30,067 nucleotides of DNA, taken from a virus. The stretch covers positions 1 to 30,067 of the IMG/VR virus record IMGVR_UViG_3300044625_000877. One strand, 5' to 3'. The notes below the pieces were generated by a model. That model ran no database searches, had not been told where the DNA came from, and worked only from the letters and a program-made list of their open reading frames with translations. This document shows positions 19,942 through 29,171 of the stretch, piece by piece; position 1 is the stretch's first letter; the number at the start of each line of letters is the position of its first letter. A program made the translations under genes and the position numbers.

Positions 19942-21809
19942 AACTTTGATTGATTATTTATTAATTGTTGTGCTTCTATTGAATTCGAAACTTGACCACT
20001 AATCACATACGCTTGAAATGGTGGTTGTTGATTAGGTTGATTTTGCAAGAACGAAAGTGATAAAGGTGAAGGTGAACCGCCAACATTTGTACTTCCATTT
20101 AAACCACCGCCACCACTTGGTGTTGTTTTACTTTCGAATTTCGTTTGTTGAATTTTAATAACGTTTGCAAGACCTGCTGCAAGTGCTACACCTGCTTCAA
20201 CGAATTGCGCACCCGTTGCAAGTTTTGCAGGGTTACCACCTGCTGTCAATGCGTTGTTAACTGCTGTGTATGTTGCAACAATTGCTTGTGCCAAATTGAA
20301 TGCTTTCACAACTTCAAATTGTCGCTTCGCATCTTTTTCTGATTTAGTACCAAACGATTCTGCAAGATTTCCCAACGCACCAAATACATCACTTGCCATT
20401 TGTAAACGCTTTGCATTTAATTCGCGTTGACGTTGTTCTGCGCGTAACGCTTGTTCTGCGTCAAGTGCATCTAATGCATCATTTTCAACTTTCTTGATTT
20501 CAATTACTTTGTTTGTTGTTTGTAATGCACCTTCGATTCTTTGCACACCTTGCGTTTCATATAACAAATCTAAATTGCGTTCATTCACACGTTCCGCTTC
20601 ATAAGCTTCTTCCATTGCTTTCTTCAATGCATCTGCTTCTTCTTGCATTAATTGGTCACGTGTTTTCTTTTTATCTTGACCTGCTTTTTTTATGATGTCA
20701 TTTTTCTTCTGTTCTGTTTTTTGAGTGTTCTCAATTTGCAATGAATTCATTGCTTGTTGGTCATTGTATATATCTTCACTAATGAATTGAATTTCTTTAT
20801 TCAAATTATCTAATTCAGTAACGGTACTACCAGTAAGAGATAAACCAAAATCTGCATAAGCATTTAATGCATCACCGAACATTGTACCAGTCAACCCCAT
20901 TTTATCCATTGCAATACGTTGCGCTTCGCTCAATTGCATCGTACTCTCGGTGTTCTTTGCATTCATTAATTGCGCTTGTTTAGCATAAAGTTCTTCAAGG
21001 TATTTTAGTTTACCGCGAACCTTTGCTTCTTGTTGCAATTTTAAAATCAAATTATTTTTTGCATTGATAATATCGTTGGTTGCGTTGATGTCATTAATGG
21101 CTTCCATACCATTTTCTTTCAACGCTTTATTTACTTTTTCTAATGCTGATGTTCTTTGTTCTTCGCTCAACGTATGGTCATTAACCGCACGCACTAACAA
21201 TTCAATTTGCGCTTCTTGAATTTTAACCGACTCCATTTCTTTCATCACGGCATCACTAGTCATCATTGCATTGATTGCTTCATCTTGACTCATCGTAAAG
21301 TTGTCAACCGCTTTGCTCAATTCGTCCCAATACGCAATGACTGCACCTATCGCACCAGCAACTAAAAAAATAGGGTTAGCCATCAATGCTTTACCCATAT
21401 CACCAAGACCCTTAATCAAACCACCAAGTTCTTCTTTGATAGTTTTAAAATTCAGTTGTCCAAGTGCATTACCAAAACCACTTAATGCAATACCTGCACC
21501 TTTGAAATCTAATGACATAATTCTGTCACCAAACAAACCGATGTTATTTGAAACCTGCTCAAATGCATTACCTGCGTTGGCATTCAACTCTTGCGCTAAA
21601 TCAGCAATGTTGTCTTTTAATTCAGATGCACGTTGTGATGCTTTTTTGAATTCTTCGCTTGATTGATCCATTTCAAGCATCTGATTTTGTAATGCGCGTA
21701 GTTCTGCTTTCGCACTTTTAAAACCTTGTGCACTTTGTTCTGATGCTTGTGCAACATCGTTCATATATTGAACGCCATTGCCAGTTATGTTGAATTCTTT
21801 TGTAGCCAT
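19938..21809 (-). CDS. Tail tape measure protein
   Basis: The 623-aa protein has the tape measure composition: a helical, Gln/Ala-rich N-terminus (NDVAQASEQSAQGFKSAKAE), a hydrophobic middle (NPIFLVAGAIGAVIAYWDEL), a long charged coiled coil (about 370-480, with KKTRDQLMQEEADALKKAME) and a C-terminal hydrophobic segment (FNLAQAIVATYTAVNNALTA). A Gly/Pro/Ser-rich end follows. It sets tail length. If the usual 0.15 nm per residue holds, the tail would be roughly 90 nm, which suits a siphovirus. Both ends overlap neighbours by 1-4 bases. Confidence 0.9.
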   Translation of the reverse strand: MATKEFNITGNGVQYMNDVAQASEQSAQGFKSAKAELRALQNQMLEMDQSSEEFKKASQRASELKDNIADLAQELNANAGNAFEQVSNNIGLFGDRIMSLDFKGAGIALSGFGNALGQLNFKTIKEELGGLIKGLGDMGKALMANPIFLVAGAIGAVIAYWDELSKAVDNFTMSQDEAINAMMTSDAVMKEMESVKIQEAQIELLVRAVNDHTLSEEQRTSALEKVNKALKENGMEAINDINATNDIINAKNNLILKLQQEAKVRGKLKYLEELYAKQAQLMNAKNTESTMQLSEAQRIAMDKMGLTGTMFGDALNAYADFGLSLTGSTVTELDNLNKEIQFISEDIYNDQQAMNSLQIENTQKTEQKKNDIIKKAGQDKKKTRDQLMQEEADALKKAMEEAYEAERVNERNLDLLYETQGVQRIEGALQTTNKVIEIKKVENDALDALDAEQALRAEQRQRELNAKRLQMASDVFGALGNLAESFGTKSEKDAKRQFEVVKAFNLAQAIVATYTAVNNALTAGGNPAKLATGAQFVEAGVALAAGLANVIKIQQTKFESKTTPSGGGGLNGSTNVGGSPSPLSLSFLQNQPNQQPPFQAYVISGQVSNSIEAQQLINNQSKL

Positions 21810-22000
21810 TAAAAAAAGATTAGATAACTAATAAATAGATAAAAAGCAACATTTACACTTATTCGCAAAACTTTTAGTGCGTAATACTTACGCATATCCA
21901 ACTCGTATTTGCCCTGCGCGATTTGTGATACGAATGATTTTCCTTTGATATCATTCTTAATGAACTCTAAACACGTAACAACGTTATCCGCTTTTATCAT
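21809..22000 (-). CDS. Small protein with C-terminal membrane segment, 63 aa
   Basis: It starts MIKADNVVTCLEFIKNDIKG and ends with a hydrophobic run (LRISVNVAFYLFISYLIFF). It is coupled to the tail-tip gene (ATGA at 21997-22000) and overlaps the tape measure start by one base. Its place next to the tape measure suggests a tail role, but the membrane-type end is odd for a virion part. Unrecognised. Confidence 0.7.
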   Translation of the reverse strand: MIKADNVVTCLEFIKNDIKGKSFVSQIAQGKYELDMRKYYALKVLRISVNVAFYLFISYLIFF

Positions 22001-24897
22001 ACTTGTTCTATATTTAAATTAATTACTGATGCAACACTTGCAGTAATGTTAATCAATGAACCTTCTGTGATTGTATTACCTAATGTGTATGCAACTGCAT
22101 CATCTGTGATTGTAATTGTAGGTGTACCAACAACGTTATCAATTGTGTTAATTGCCAAATCATAAGGTGCGTAAACGTCAATGGTTTGCACATCGATTAG
22201 TTCAATAGTCCACAATACATTTGTATCATTTTCATTGTTGATGTACCAGTTGCTTCCATCACTTACCAATGTCACCGCACTATTCGTTGCGTTCATTGTA
22301 TACGTTAACGCGTCATCGATTTTCTGCATACCATAAGGTTGCAACGTCACACCATAAGTTGAATCGATGTTCTTGAATGTAATTGATTGACCGCGATATT
22401 GCGTTGCGTTTGGTACATACAACGTGATATCTGCACTCATATCTTGCGTTAAGATGTAGTTGTCATTGCGCGTTACTGCATAATCAGTTGAAACAATTTT
22501 AATTGGTCTTTCGATTGGTGTTGTGAACTTTACATTGTCACCAAAAAACTTTGGTGCTAATACATTCGTTTTTGATTGTAGTAAGTTCTTCGTTCCGCTT
22601 GATGGCAATGAATAACACTTGTCATTTAATGGATTCCAAAAATAACCATAACGTCTGCAACAATCTTCTGTTGCTTCAACTGGGTCACCGTTTGAATCTT
22701 CCCAATTCAATGTCTTATCACGATTCGCACTAACTGGTGTAGCATCACACGAATTATCGATATCCAACACACGAATCAATTTAACTTTTGTCACGTCCAT
22801 TTCACCCAACACATAACCATCGATATCCAACACGCGCCACCAACTATCAACGATCCATATTTTATCAGCAAAAGAAAAGGTAAAAATATCTTCAAGCGTA
22901 AGTGCAAAATATGCTTCCATTATTCTTGCTTGACCATCGTAGATTTCGCGATAGTAATTGCGCCAAAAACGATTGTACAAATTGTTGTAAGGTGATGCAG
23001 TAATTGTATGCAATGGTACTTCGGGTGCAAAGTTTAAATCTAAATCATTCACTCCTGCGTTCATCGTGGAATAGTTACTCAAACACTTCACACTTGTTGT
23101 TTCGACCGCATCTGTTACTTCATTATACATCTGCACGTTAAAGTTCGCGAAGTAATAAAGAATTCGTGGTTTAGGTACAACGAATTCACCTGCTTCGTTT
23201 AAGAACTTTGGAACAACAACATCTGAACCATCTACGCCATTACACGGTGTTGATGCAAATGCAAGTTCTATTTTTTCTTCACCAGTTGCGAAATCATTGA
23301 TAACATCAAAATCGTTTTCAGTCACTTCATACCTTCCAAAAATTCTTCCGTTGTCTTGATAAATCTTGTTGCAAAAATCGCCATCAGCACTATACGTGAA
23401 TGTGAATTTCTTCTTCTGCAAATCTGTTGTTGGTGCGTATACAATATCTTTATTCAAATCTAATTTCTTTGACCAATCCAACGTGTTACCACTTGCGATG
23501 TATTCGTTCATTGGTTCGATTCTCAATGTGTTTGGTAATGTTTTATCGGGAACGAAAACCAAGTTGAACATTTGTTGAATGCTTTTGATGAAATCAATCT
23601 GCTTCATTTCGGGCGCATTGAATTCCATAAAGACATTCACGTTACCATACAATTCAGATGTTACACTTTGCAATTCTATACCCGTACCAGTGTAATCGTT
23701 TGAACCATTACCAATCAAATCTAAATCTAACGAAGGTTCTGCACCATTACCAATTGTATTGAGCGACATAAAACCAACACGCACCTTTAATGTATCACCA
23801 GTATTCAAGTGCAACGTTCGTAGAAAATCAACATTGATATTTGTTGCTGTTGGTGTTCCATATTGATAAATAACTTGATAAGGTAACAACGTATAATTCA
23901 CACTATCATTGATGTAAAATACAACCGCAAAAGTTGTTGTACTTAAATCAGTATTGGTGTTGTTACGTGTTGCACTTCCGTGTAACCAAAAACGAAATGT
24001 AAAGTTACCAGTTGTTGGTGCAGTAAATACACCACCACTCCACGCGTTTGCATTATCTTCATATTCAGTTAGCTGTGTAAACAAATCATATTCACTATCT
24101 GATGCAGTCAATGTGATGTTATTGATGTTACTTGCAAGTGCTAAATTCGATGCAAATAAACCAGTTGTATTATCACCGTTCAAGTATTGCGAATCAACAA
24201 ATGGTACATACACATCAGTAAGAATGCTATCTAAATAATCACTCTCATAACTAATACCTGCATCAAGAAGAATTTGGTCAAACAAATACTTCGCTTTTAC
24301 CGCAGGTGTTAAATGACCAACGTACAAAGGTGCACCACCATATTGCGAATCATTAGGGTTGAAATATAACGGTTGTCCTTCTGGATTACTTGCCGTGAAA
24401 TTGAACTTATCGCACAACGTAAGAATCACATCATCGTTCATACCGCTCACATTCTCATACAACAACTGATAATCTAAATCACCATTCGCAATTGTACTAA
24501 TGTCACGTAGCATTTTTTCATTTAACGCACGTGATAGATTTGGTACTTCACCAAAAAACACAACTTCAAATTCGAACAACTTACCTTGCGACCAATACAC
24601 ACGCTTCACTTGAATGTGACCACTTGCAACTGGTATTGTGTTACTCGTTAACGTTGCTTCTGTTTTTATTCTATAATCAAACCAACCATCAAAATTCACG
24701 TTGTAAATCGCACCAAAGAAATCAACGTTTGTTTTACTTGCAGGTATTCTGAATTCACGCGAGTAATTACCAACTGCGCTGAAATCTGTGATGTCTGTGA
24801 ACTTAAAATTCAAATGCAATTTTTCATTCTCGTACAGATCCAAAGTTGCATAAGTACCATCACCATTATTAACTGATAAAATAACTTCGTTTATCAT
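21997..24897 (-). CDS. Tail tip/baseplate hub-like protein, 966 aa
   Basis: The N-terminal part (MINEVILSVNNGDGTYATLD, LYENEKLHLNFKFTDITDFS, GHIQVKRVYWSQGKLFEFEV) resembles the long tail-tip proteins of Bacteroidetes phages that sit next to the tape measure. About residues 270-400 form a distinct beta-sandwich (GGVFTAPTTGNFTFRFWLHG ... LHLNTGDTLKVRVGF), a PA14/C1q-like layout that could bind glycans. Residues 440-620 look like a hub (KQIDFIKSIQQMFNLVFVPD). The C-terminus carries fibre-like repeats (SITFKNIDSTYGVTLQPYGM). It probably closes the tail and contacts the cell. Receptor binding is inferred. Confidence 0.8.
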   Translation of the reverse strand: MINEVILSVNNGDGTYATLDLYENEKLHLNFKFTDITDFSAVGNYSREFRIPASKTNVDFFGAIYNVNFDGWFDYRIKTEATLTSNTIPVASGHIQVKRVYWSQGKLFEFEVVFFGEVPNLSRALNEKMLRDISTIANGDLDYQLLYENVSGMNDDVILTLCDKFNFTASNPEGQPLYFNPNDSQYGGAPLYVGHLTPAVKAKYLFDQILLDAGISYESDYLDSILTDVYVPFVDSQYLNGDNTTGLFASNLALASNINNITLTASDSEYDLFTQLTEYEDNANAWSGGVFTAPTTGNFTFRFWLHGSATRNNTNTDLSTTTFAVVFYINDSVNYTLLPYQVIYQYGTPTATNINVDFLRTLHLNTGDTLKVRVGFMSLNTIGNGAEPSLDLDLIGNGSNDYTGTGIELQSVTSELYGNVNVFMEFNAPEMKQIDFIKSIQQMFNLVFVPDKTLPNTLRIEPMNEYIASGNTLDWSKKLDLNKDIVYAPTTDLQKKKFTFTYSADGDFCNKIYQDNGRIFGRYEVTENDFDVINDFATGEEKIELAFASTPCNGVDGSDVVVPKFLNEAGEFVVPKPRILYYFANFNVQMYNEVTDAVETTSVKCLSNYSTMNAGVNDLDLNFAPEVPLHTITASPYNNLYNRFWRNYYREIYDGQARIMEAYFALTLEDIFTFSFADKIWIVDSWWRVLDIDGYVLGEMDVTKVKLIRVLDIDNSCDATPVSANRDKTLNWEDSNGDPVEATEDCCRRYGYFWNPLNDKCYSLPSSGTKNLLQSKTNVLAPKFFGDNVKFTTPIERPIKIVSTDYAVTRNDNYILTQDMSADITLYVPNATQYRGQSITFKNIDSTYGVTLQPYGMQKIDDALTYTMNATNSAVTLVSDGSNWYINNENDTNVLWTIELIDVQTIDVYAPYDLAINTIDNVVGTPTITITDDAVAYTLGNTITEGSLINITASVASVINLNIEQV

Positions 24898-26123
24898 AAT
24901 CCTACTCCTTGACTATATTTAAGATTTAAAGTGACGTTGAACAACTTGCTATACTTTTCATTTTTGATTGTGAACTGCGAATCAGCAACTAATACTGGTG
25001 TTTGACCACCACCATCATCAACAATGTAAACATCATTCGAGCGCAACAACGTCTGCAAGAATTCGAACTCACCAACACTCAACCAATCACTATTAATCAC
25101 AAGACCTTTTGTTGTGTTTACATATCTATCTGTTACACCCCTATCGTAAGTATTAAAACCAAATGTTGTTGAATTGTAATCACCAATTACTTTTTGATAT
25201 TGCTTACGTTCGTAGTTATAACTCAACTCACTTCGCTTTGTGAAGTTGAAATAGTCAACACCACCACAAGTGTTTGTCCACATCAATCGCACATTGTCAA
25301 ATAAACAATCATCATCAACGCGATAAAAAACATAACGTCTTGAAACCCTTGTACCACCTGCGTTACGCGCATACACATCATACCATTTCCAATTGGTCAT
25401 TGTTGCACCATCGGATAACAAATTTGCAGGGTATGCACCGAATGCATTTAATGTTGATGGATCACCACTCAATGCATAAGTGATTGTATCGATTAACGTG
25501 TTTGATTGATTGAATATATTAACTGCAATTTCAACTGCTTCTGTATCGGTTAAATACGTTGATATCTGACCAACTGAATACATAATACCATAATCATTTA
25601 ATCGTGCAGGTATGTAAACTTCATTTGTTGTTAAACCACCAACACTTGTGTAATCACTCCAAACGTGTGTTGTGTTCAAGCGTTCTGATAACAAATACTT
25701 ATCAGTTGTATTGAGCGCATAACGTTCATTTGGGTCTGGTTGAAAACCATCGCTAACTTGATATTCTGCAAGAAAGAAATAACCACGACTTGAAAGTGCT
25801 TGACCAACGTTTGTAACGGTGAACACACCATTGATTAACCAACCTTCTTTAATCGTTGCACGTGCGTATACAACCGAACTTGCTTCATCTTGAATGTTAT
25901 AAAAATTTGCAAGTGTTGAATGGTACAACTTTTCACGTATGATAGGTGCGATATCTAACACACCATAACCATTCGCGTTCGGTTGTACGTTAATTACGAA
26001 ATCTTCAAAATCAAATACGTAGCGAAAACCTGCGTTACCGCTATTGGTTGAAGATGCAACGTAGATAAGACGTTGACCAACTGGTGTAAATTGTTCGGGT
26101 TGTTGTTGAATTGTAATTGCCAT
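24894..26123 (-). CDS. Tail structural protein, 409 aa
   Basis: A beta-rich protein with QPEQFTPVGQRLIYVASSTN at the start, YVFDFEDFVINVQPNANGYG, then MWTNTCGGVDYFNFTKRSEL and a repeat-like C-terminus (WLSVGEFEFLQTLLRSNDVY). I recognise it from the tail-tip region of Bacteroidetes phages, where it may be a distal-tail or baseplate component. No enzymatic motif is seen. It overlaps the tail-tip gene start by ATGA and lies 2 bases after the neck-type gene. Confidence 0.75.
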   Translation of the reverse strand: MAITIQQQPEQFTPVGQRLIYVASSTNSGNAGFRYVFDFEDFVINVQPNANGYGVLDIAPIIREKLYHSTLANFYNIQDEASSVVYARATIKEGWLINGVFTVTNVGQALSSRGYFFLAEYQVSDGFQPDPNERYALNTTDKYLLSERLNTTHVWSDYTSVGGLTTNEVYIPARLNDYGIMYSVGQISTYLTDTEAVEIAVNIFNQSNTLIDTITYALSGDPSTLNAFGAYPANLLSDGATMTNWKWYDVYARNAGGTRVSRRYVFYRVDDDCLFDNVRLMWTNTCGGVDYFNFTKRSELSYNYERKQYQKVIGDYNSTTFGFNTYDRGVTDRYVNTTKGLVINSDWLSVGEFEFLQTLLRSNDVYIVDDGGGQTPVLVADSQFTIKNEKYSKLFNVTLNLKYSQGVGL

Positions 26124-26125
26124 AA

Positions 26126-26668
26126 TTATTGAAATTGTGTATTTAACGTTGCTTCGAAATCTTTTCCATACGCAACAAATAATTTTTCTTCATATTCTTC
26201 CCAAGTGTTATCGAGCGCATACTCGAATGCGTTCCAACCTTTGATGCCTTTCTTACCTATGCTTCGAGCAATTAAGAATGCAACACTTCGTTTTAACGAT
26301 TCAGTTTGTTTTTGAATGCGACCATCTTTATCGCGTAGCTTGATGCCACGTTGGTTAATCCAATCGTATATAACACTTGATGGTGGTGCTTTTTTATTTG
26401 CACCGCGACCATCTTCCATTGATCCAAAATACTTACTTGCATTTCCCTTCGCGAATACGCTAACACCGATATTTGATTTCTTGATTTTCAATCTGTATGC
26501 AAGTGATTTATTTAACGTGCCAGTATTAACGCGATTCGTTGTTAGTGAGCGACCTGCACCCGTTGTTGTTTTGCGTTTCAATCTGTAATCACTTTGCATC
26601 AACTCAATAAAACGCTTTGCCATTTCATCGACAACTGAAAAGAAGTTCGGCATTTTTTCGCGTGTCAT
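26126..26668 (-). CDS. HK97 gp10-like neck/tail-completion protein
   Basis: The 180-aa protein is basic, with NTGTLNKSLAYRLKIKKSNI, YFGSMEDGRGANKKAPPSSV, IYDWINQRGIKLRDKDGRIQ and SVAFLIARSIGKKGIKGWNA. The 'GRG...K..P...IYDWI..RGI ... ARSIGKKGI' pattern recurs in head-tail joining proteins (HK97 gp10-like) of Bacteroidetes phages. It probably sits between connector and tail terminator. Its ATG overlaps the stop of the 65-aa gene by ATGA. Confidence 0.7.
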   Translation of the reverse strand: MTREKMPNFFSVVDEMAKRFIELMQSDYRLKRKTTTGAGRSLTTNRVNTGTLNKSLAYRLKIKKSNIGVSVFAKGNASKYFGSMEDGRGANKKAPPSSVIYDWINQRGIKLRDKDGRIQKQTESLKRSVAFLIARSIGKKGIKGWNAFEYALDNTWEEYEEKLFVAYGKDFEATLNTQFQ

Positions 26669-26862
26669 TTCATTGCGTTTTTAAATTCTTCAAGTGTATT
26701 GATTACTTGCGTGTTAATGATGCAAGGTAAAGTGATTGCATAAATACCTTCGTTCAAATGCAAGTGCACACATTGCTCATCTATAATTTCATATTCGTGA
26801 AATACATAAATATCATTTCGATATGTTAGTTGTATTCCTTTTACTTCGATTGCTTCCATCAT
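26665..26862 (-). CDS. Hypothetical protein, 65 aa
   Basis: A small beta-rich protein (MEAIEVKGIQLTYRNDIYVF, then HEYEIIDEQCVHLHLNEGIY) without a recognised domain. Two ATGs lie side by side at the start. It is coupled to the fibre-like gene by a 1-base overlap and to the neck-type gene by ATGA. Confidence 0.7.
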   Translation of the reverse strand: MMEAIEVKGIQLTYRNDIYVFHEYEIIDEQCVHLHLNEGIYAITLPCIINTQVINTLEEFKNAMK

Positions 26863-27998
26863 TAACCTTTGTTTATTTGAACTTGTATAAATGAACTTCT
26901 GGTTGTATCACCAGTTGAACCATTTTGAACCGCAACAATTATATATTGATTCTGTGTCCAATCGATATTATTCGTGCTAACTGCTATGATTATTCCCGTA
27001 TTATCGTCTGCGTTGATGTTAGCATTACCTGCCATTGTTTCGGTATTGGTAGCAGTTTTAACTGCAAGTGTTCTTGTGTATTGAAAAAACAATGTTTGTG
27101 CTGCTGCTGCTGCACTTGTTGCTATCAATGATCCACCAATTGCACTACTTGTATTCACATACATACGTGTAGTTACTACGCCTAACGTTCCTGTTTTTCT
27201 GATTCTTGTTTTCACGTAAATAACATCACCAACTGCAATTGTATTTGCAGGTATTAAAATTGATGATGTTAATGTATTTGTAGTTGTACCAGTAACCGCA
27301 GTACCATCTGTGATGGATTGAATGTTTTGAATAGGTAATGTTTGAAATGTCTTATCACCACGAAAATATTGCGATGTTGTACCTGCTGTTATTGCAGGTT
27401 CAATTCCTGCGCTCGATAAACTTTCATTTTTCCATAAACCACTAACACTATCATATTGTAACAAATCATTATTTGCAATACTTGTAATTTGAACACCGTG
27501 TAATTCATCAAGTTCGTAACCATTTTGAATAGCTAATACAACGCGACCTTGCGTTGGGTGAACACGCGCAACATAACCAATGAACACTGAATGATTTGGT
27601 TCTGCTGGTGGTGTATTCGCAACAACTCCACCTGCTGTTGTAGCTGATAACCATAACATATCACCTGCTGTAAATGCACTTGTGTCGATATCGTGCAAAG
27701 TTCCATTAACCGCAATTTGACCATCTGTATTATTGGCAATGTTTGCAATCACCATTCCAATCGTCTTACTTGATGTCGCTTCTGAATTCGCTTGTGCAAG
27801 AACTGCATTTGGTCTGTTCCCAGTTGCACCACTCAAATAAACGATTTGTCCTTTCGTTAATGTTGAACCCGTTGAATTTCTAACAACGATTTGAATTCTT
27901 TCTGCGCTATCAACAACACCATCAACATCTGTATCGTAAACAGATTTGAGCATATCACCACCACCTGCAATTGCTTTTATATAAAAGTCTTTACTCAT
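26862..27998 (-). CDS. Tail/head fibre-like protein, 378 aa
   Basis: The N-terminal region (ERIQIVVRNSTGSTLTKGQI, VYLSGATGNRPNAVLAQANS) and the following beta-repeats (TSAFTAGDMLWLSATTAGGV, YVARVHPTQGRVVLAIQNGY) form a module found near the start of many phage fibres. NDLLQYDSVSGLWKNESLSS (around residue 182) is the usual 'L.YD...G.W' hinge, then a beta-rich tip with an Ala5 run (ATSAAAAAQT) and a thread-like end. It probably attaches to the virion at the N-terminus and binds host surface at the tip. Confidence 0.78.
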   Translation of the reverse strand: MSKDFYIKAIAGGGDMLKSVYDTDVDGVVDSAERIQIVVRNSTGSTLTKGQIVYLSGATGNRPNAVLAQANSEATSSKTIGMVIANIANNTDGQIAVNGTLHDIDTSAFTAGDMLWLSATTAGGVVANTPPAEPNHSVFIGYVARVHPTQGRVVLAIQNGYELDELHGVQITSIANNDLLQYDSVSGLWKNESLSSAGIEPAITAGTTSQYFRGDKTFQTLPIQNIQSITDGTAVTGTTTNTLTSSILIPANTIAVGDVIYVKTRIRKTGTLGVVTTRMYVNTSSAIGGSLIATSAAAAAQTLFFQYTRTLAVKTATNTETMAGNANINADDNTGIIIAVSTNNIDWTQNQYIIVAVQNGSTGDTTRSSFIQVQINKG

Positions 27999-28456
27999 AT
28001 GCTTGAAGGTGTATCACACGATGACCAATAATAAGGCACAACCATATCAAATGTAATTGTCCAACCGGTTAACACGTTTGCAAATTCTTCAATGAATGGT
28101 TCAATGCCTACGTTCTGAACACTTATCAATTCACCAAACACTTGTCGATTTGTCATAACATTAGCAATGAAATCTTCAACGATTTGTTGCAAGTCACTCA
28201 ACACTTCTTTTTGATAATCTGTTTTTGTTTCTTTGTCGCGCGGAAGATCCGCGAGAATTATTTGAAATGAAAATGTTTTCGCACCAGTTGCATACGTAAC
28301 TGATGGTGGTATAACTTGGAACATTGGAAATTCATTCCACTTCTCGATATCAAACGTATCGATGTGACCAAAGCGAAATTCTTTGATTATATAATGAGCA
28401 TCAACCCAAGTTTGGAATTTATTGATAAGTTCGTTTAATGATTGTATTTGTGACAT
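27995..28456 (-). CDS. Tail terminator/completion-like protein, 153 aa
   Basis: The 153-aa protein has RFGHIDTFDIEKWNEFPMFQ, DLQQIVEDFIANVMTNRQVF, and NVGIEPFIEEFANVLTGWTI followed by FDMVVPYYWSSCDTPSSI. This 'NVGIEPF.EEF.N.LTGW.I.FD..VPY' ending is characteristic of a tail-end protein in Bacteroidetes phages. It probably caps the tail tube. Its first codons overlap the end of the frameshifted chaperone (28419-28456), an arrangement that may tune their ratio. Confidence 0.7.
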   Translation of the reverse strand: MSQIQSLNELINKFQTWVDAHYIIKEFRFGHIDTFDIEKWNEFPMFQVIPPSVTYATGAKTFSFQIILADLPRDKETKTDYQKEVLSDLQQIVEDFIANVMTNRQVFGELISVQNVGIEPFIEEFANVLTGWTITFDMVVPYYWSSCDTPSSI

Positions 28457-29170
28457 AATTATAATCGAGCATATAGTTCATATAAGTAAATAGTTCCCAC
28501 GCCTTTTTTTCGCTAATTAAATCCAACTTTGTTAAATCACGTTCGCACGCTTCCATAAACATATGGTAAAAGCCATAACGACCTAACACTTGTTTTAATC
28601 CATCGTCAAATCTTGCATCTTGTTCTTCAACTCCATCAGTGTCTGCTCCAAAAATTCTTGGGAATTGTTGTTTAGTTCGTTTAGCAAAGTCGAAAAAAAA
28701 AGCATCGCACCGTTGAATTGTTCAAGCGTCATTTGCTCAACATACGATTCATTGAGCACACGATTTTCGATTGTGTATTTTTCGATTGTGTACTTGTCAA
28801 CAACACGTTTATCAATTGGTCTATACAACACACCCATAATCTTTACGATGTTAGTATGCACATCTTTGCACCATTCGCTGATGTCAGCGTATTCACCTGC
28901 TGTGATTTCGTAAAGGTTTGGAATGAATGCGAAATCTTTATCTTTAATTGTGATTTGCTGAAAGAACCGTGCGCTCTCAATCAACAACGATTCATTGAAT
29001 GCATTTATTAGCACTGGTAAATCTTTGATAGGAATTTCTTTCGCTTGTTCTTTTGTGATTGAACAACACGCACACACTTGTTCGATTTCGTTCTTTGCAA
29101 GTTTAAAATCACGAAAGTGTTTTAACGTTATTGATGCGTAATCAGCAGGAATGGATACACGTAATGACAT
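28419..29170 (-). CDS. Tail assembly chaperone, -1 frameshift fusion (about 250 aa)
   Basis: The frame -1 to the 28595-29170 gene is closed by TGA just upstream of the T9 run and then stays open for 91 codons to TAA at 28419-28421, with no ATG near its beginning. Slippage on T-TTT-TTT (28700-28694) would fuse the first 159 residues to FDFAKRTKQQFPRIFGADTD and DARFDDGLKQVLGRYGFYHM, ending TNTIIKRTYQ. This is the lambda G/GT arrangement, a known feature of tail chaperones. It fills the 138-bp gap 28457-28594. A sequencing error in the T-run could mimic it, but the family makes a real shift more likely. Confidence 0.7.
28595..29170 (-). CDS. Tail assembly chaperone, zero-frame product
   Basis: The 191-aa protein contains NAFNESLLIESARFFQQITI, AGEYADISEWCKDVHTNIVK then IMGVLYRPIDKRVVDKYTIE, and a terminal helix MTLEQFNGAMLFFSTLLNEL. 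The 'GEYADI...K...KIM.VLYRPI ... ALFFFSTL' pattern is that of tail chaperones in Bacteroidetes phages. At codons 157-160 the mRNA has a run of nine T (minus-strand bases 28701-28693), the slippery site for the longer form. Without slippage translation ends at 28595 after 32 more residues. It stands just after the HAD gene (1-base gap). Confidence 0.78.
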   Translation of the reverse strand: MSLRVSIPADYASITLKHFRDFKLAKNEIEQVCACCSITKEQAKEIPIKDLPVLINAFNESLLIESARFFQQITIKDKDFAFIPNLYEITAGEYADISEWCKDVHTNIVKIMGVLYRPIDKRVVDKYTIEKYTIENRVLNESYVEQMTLEQFNGAMLFFSTLLNELNNNSQEFLEQTLMELKNKMQDLTMD

Positions 29171-29171
29171 A

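Noticed and set aside
22750-22840. Short direct repeat CGATATCCAACAC
   Set aside because: It encodes a repeated VLDID motif in one protein and looks like ordinary coding similarity, not a repeat element.
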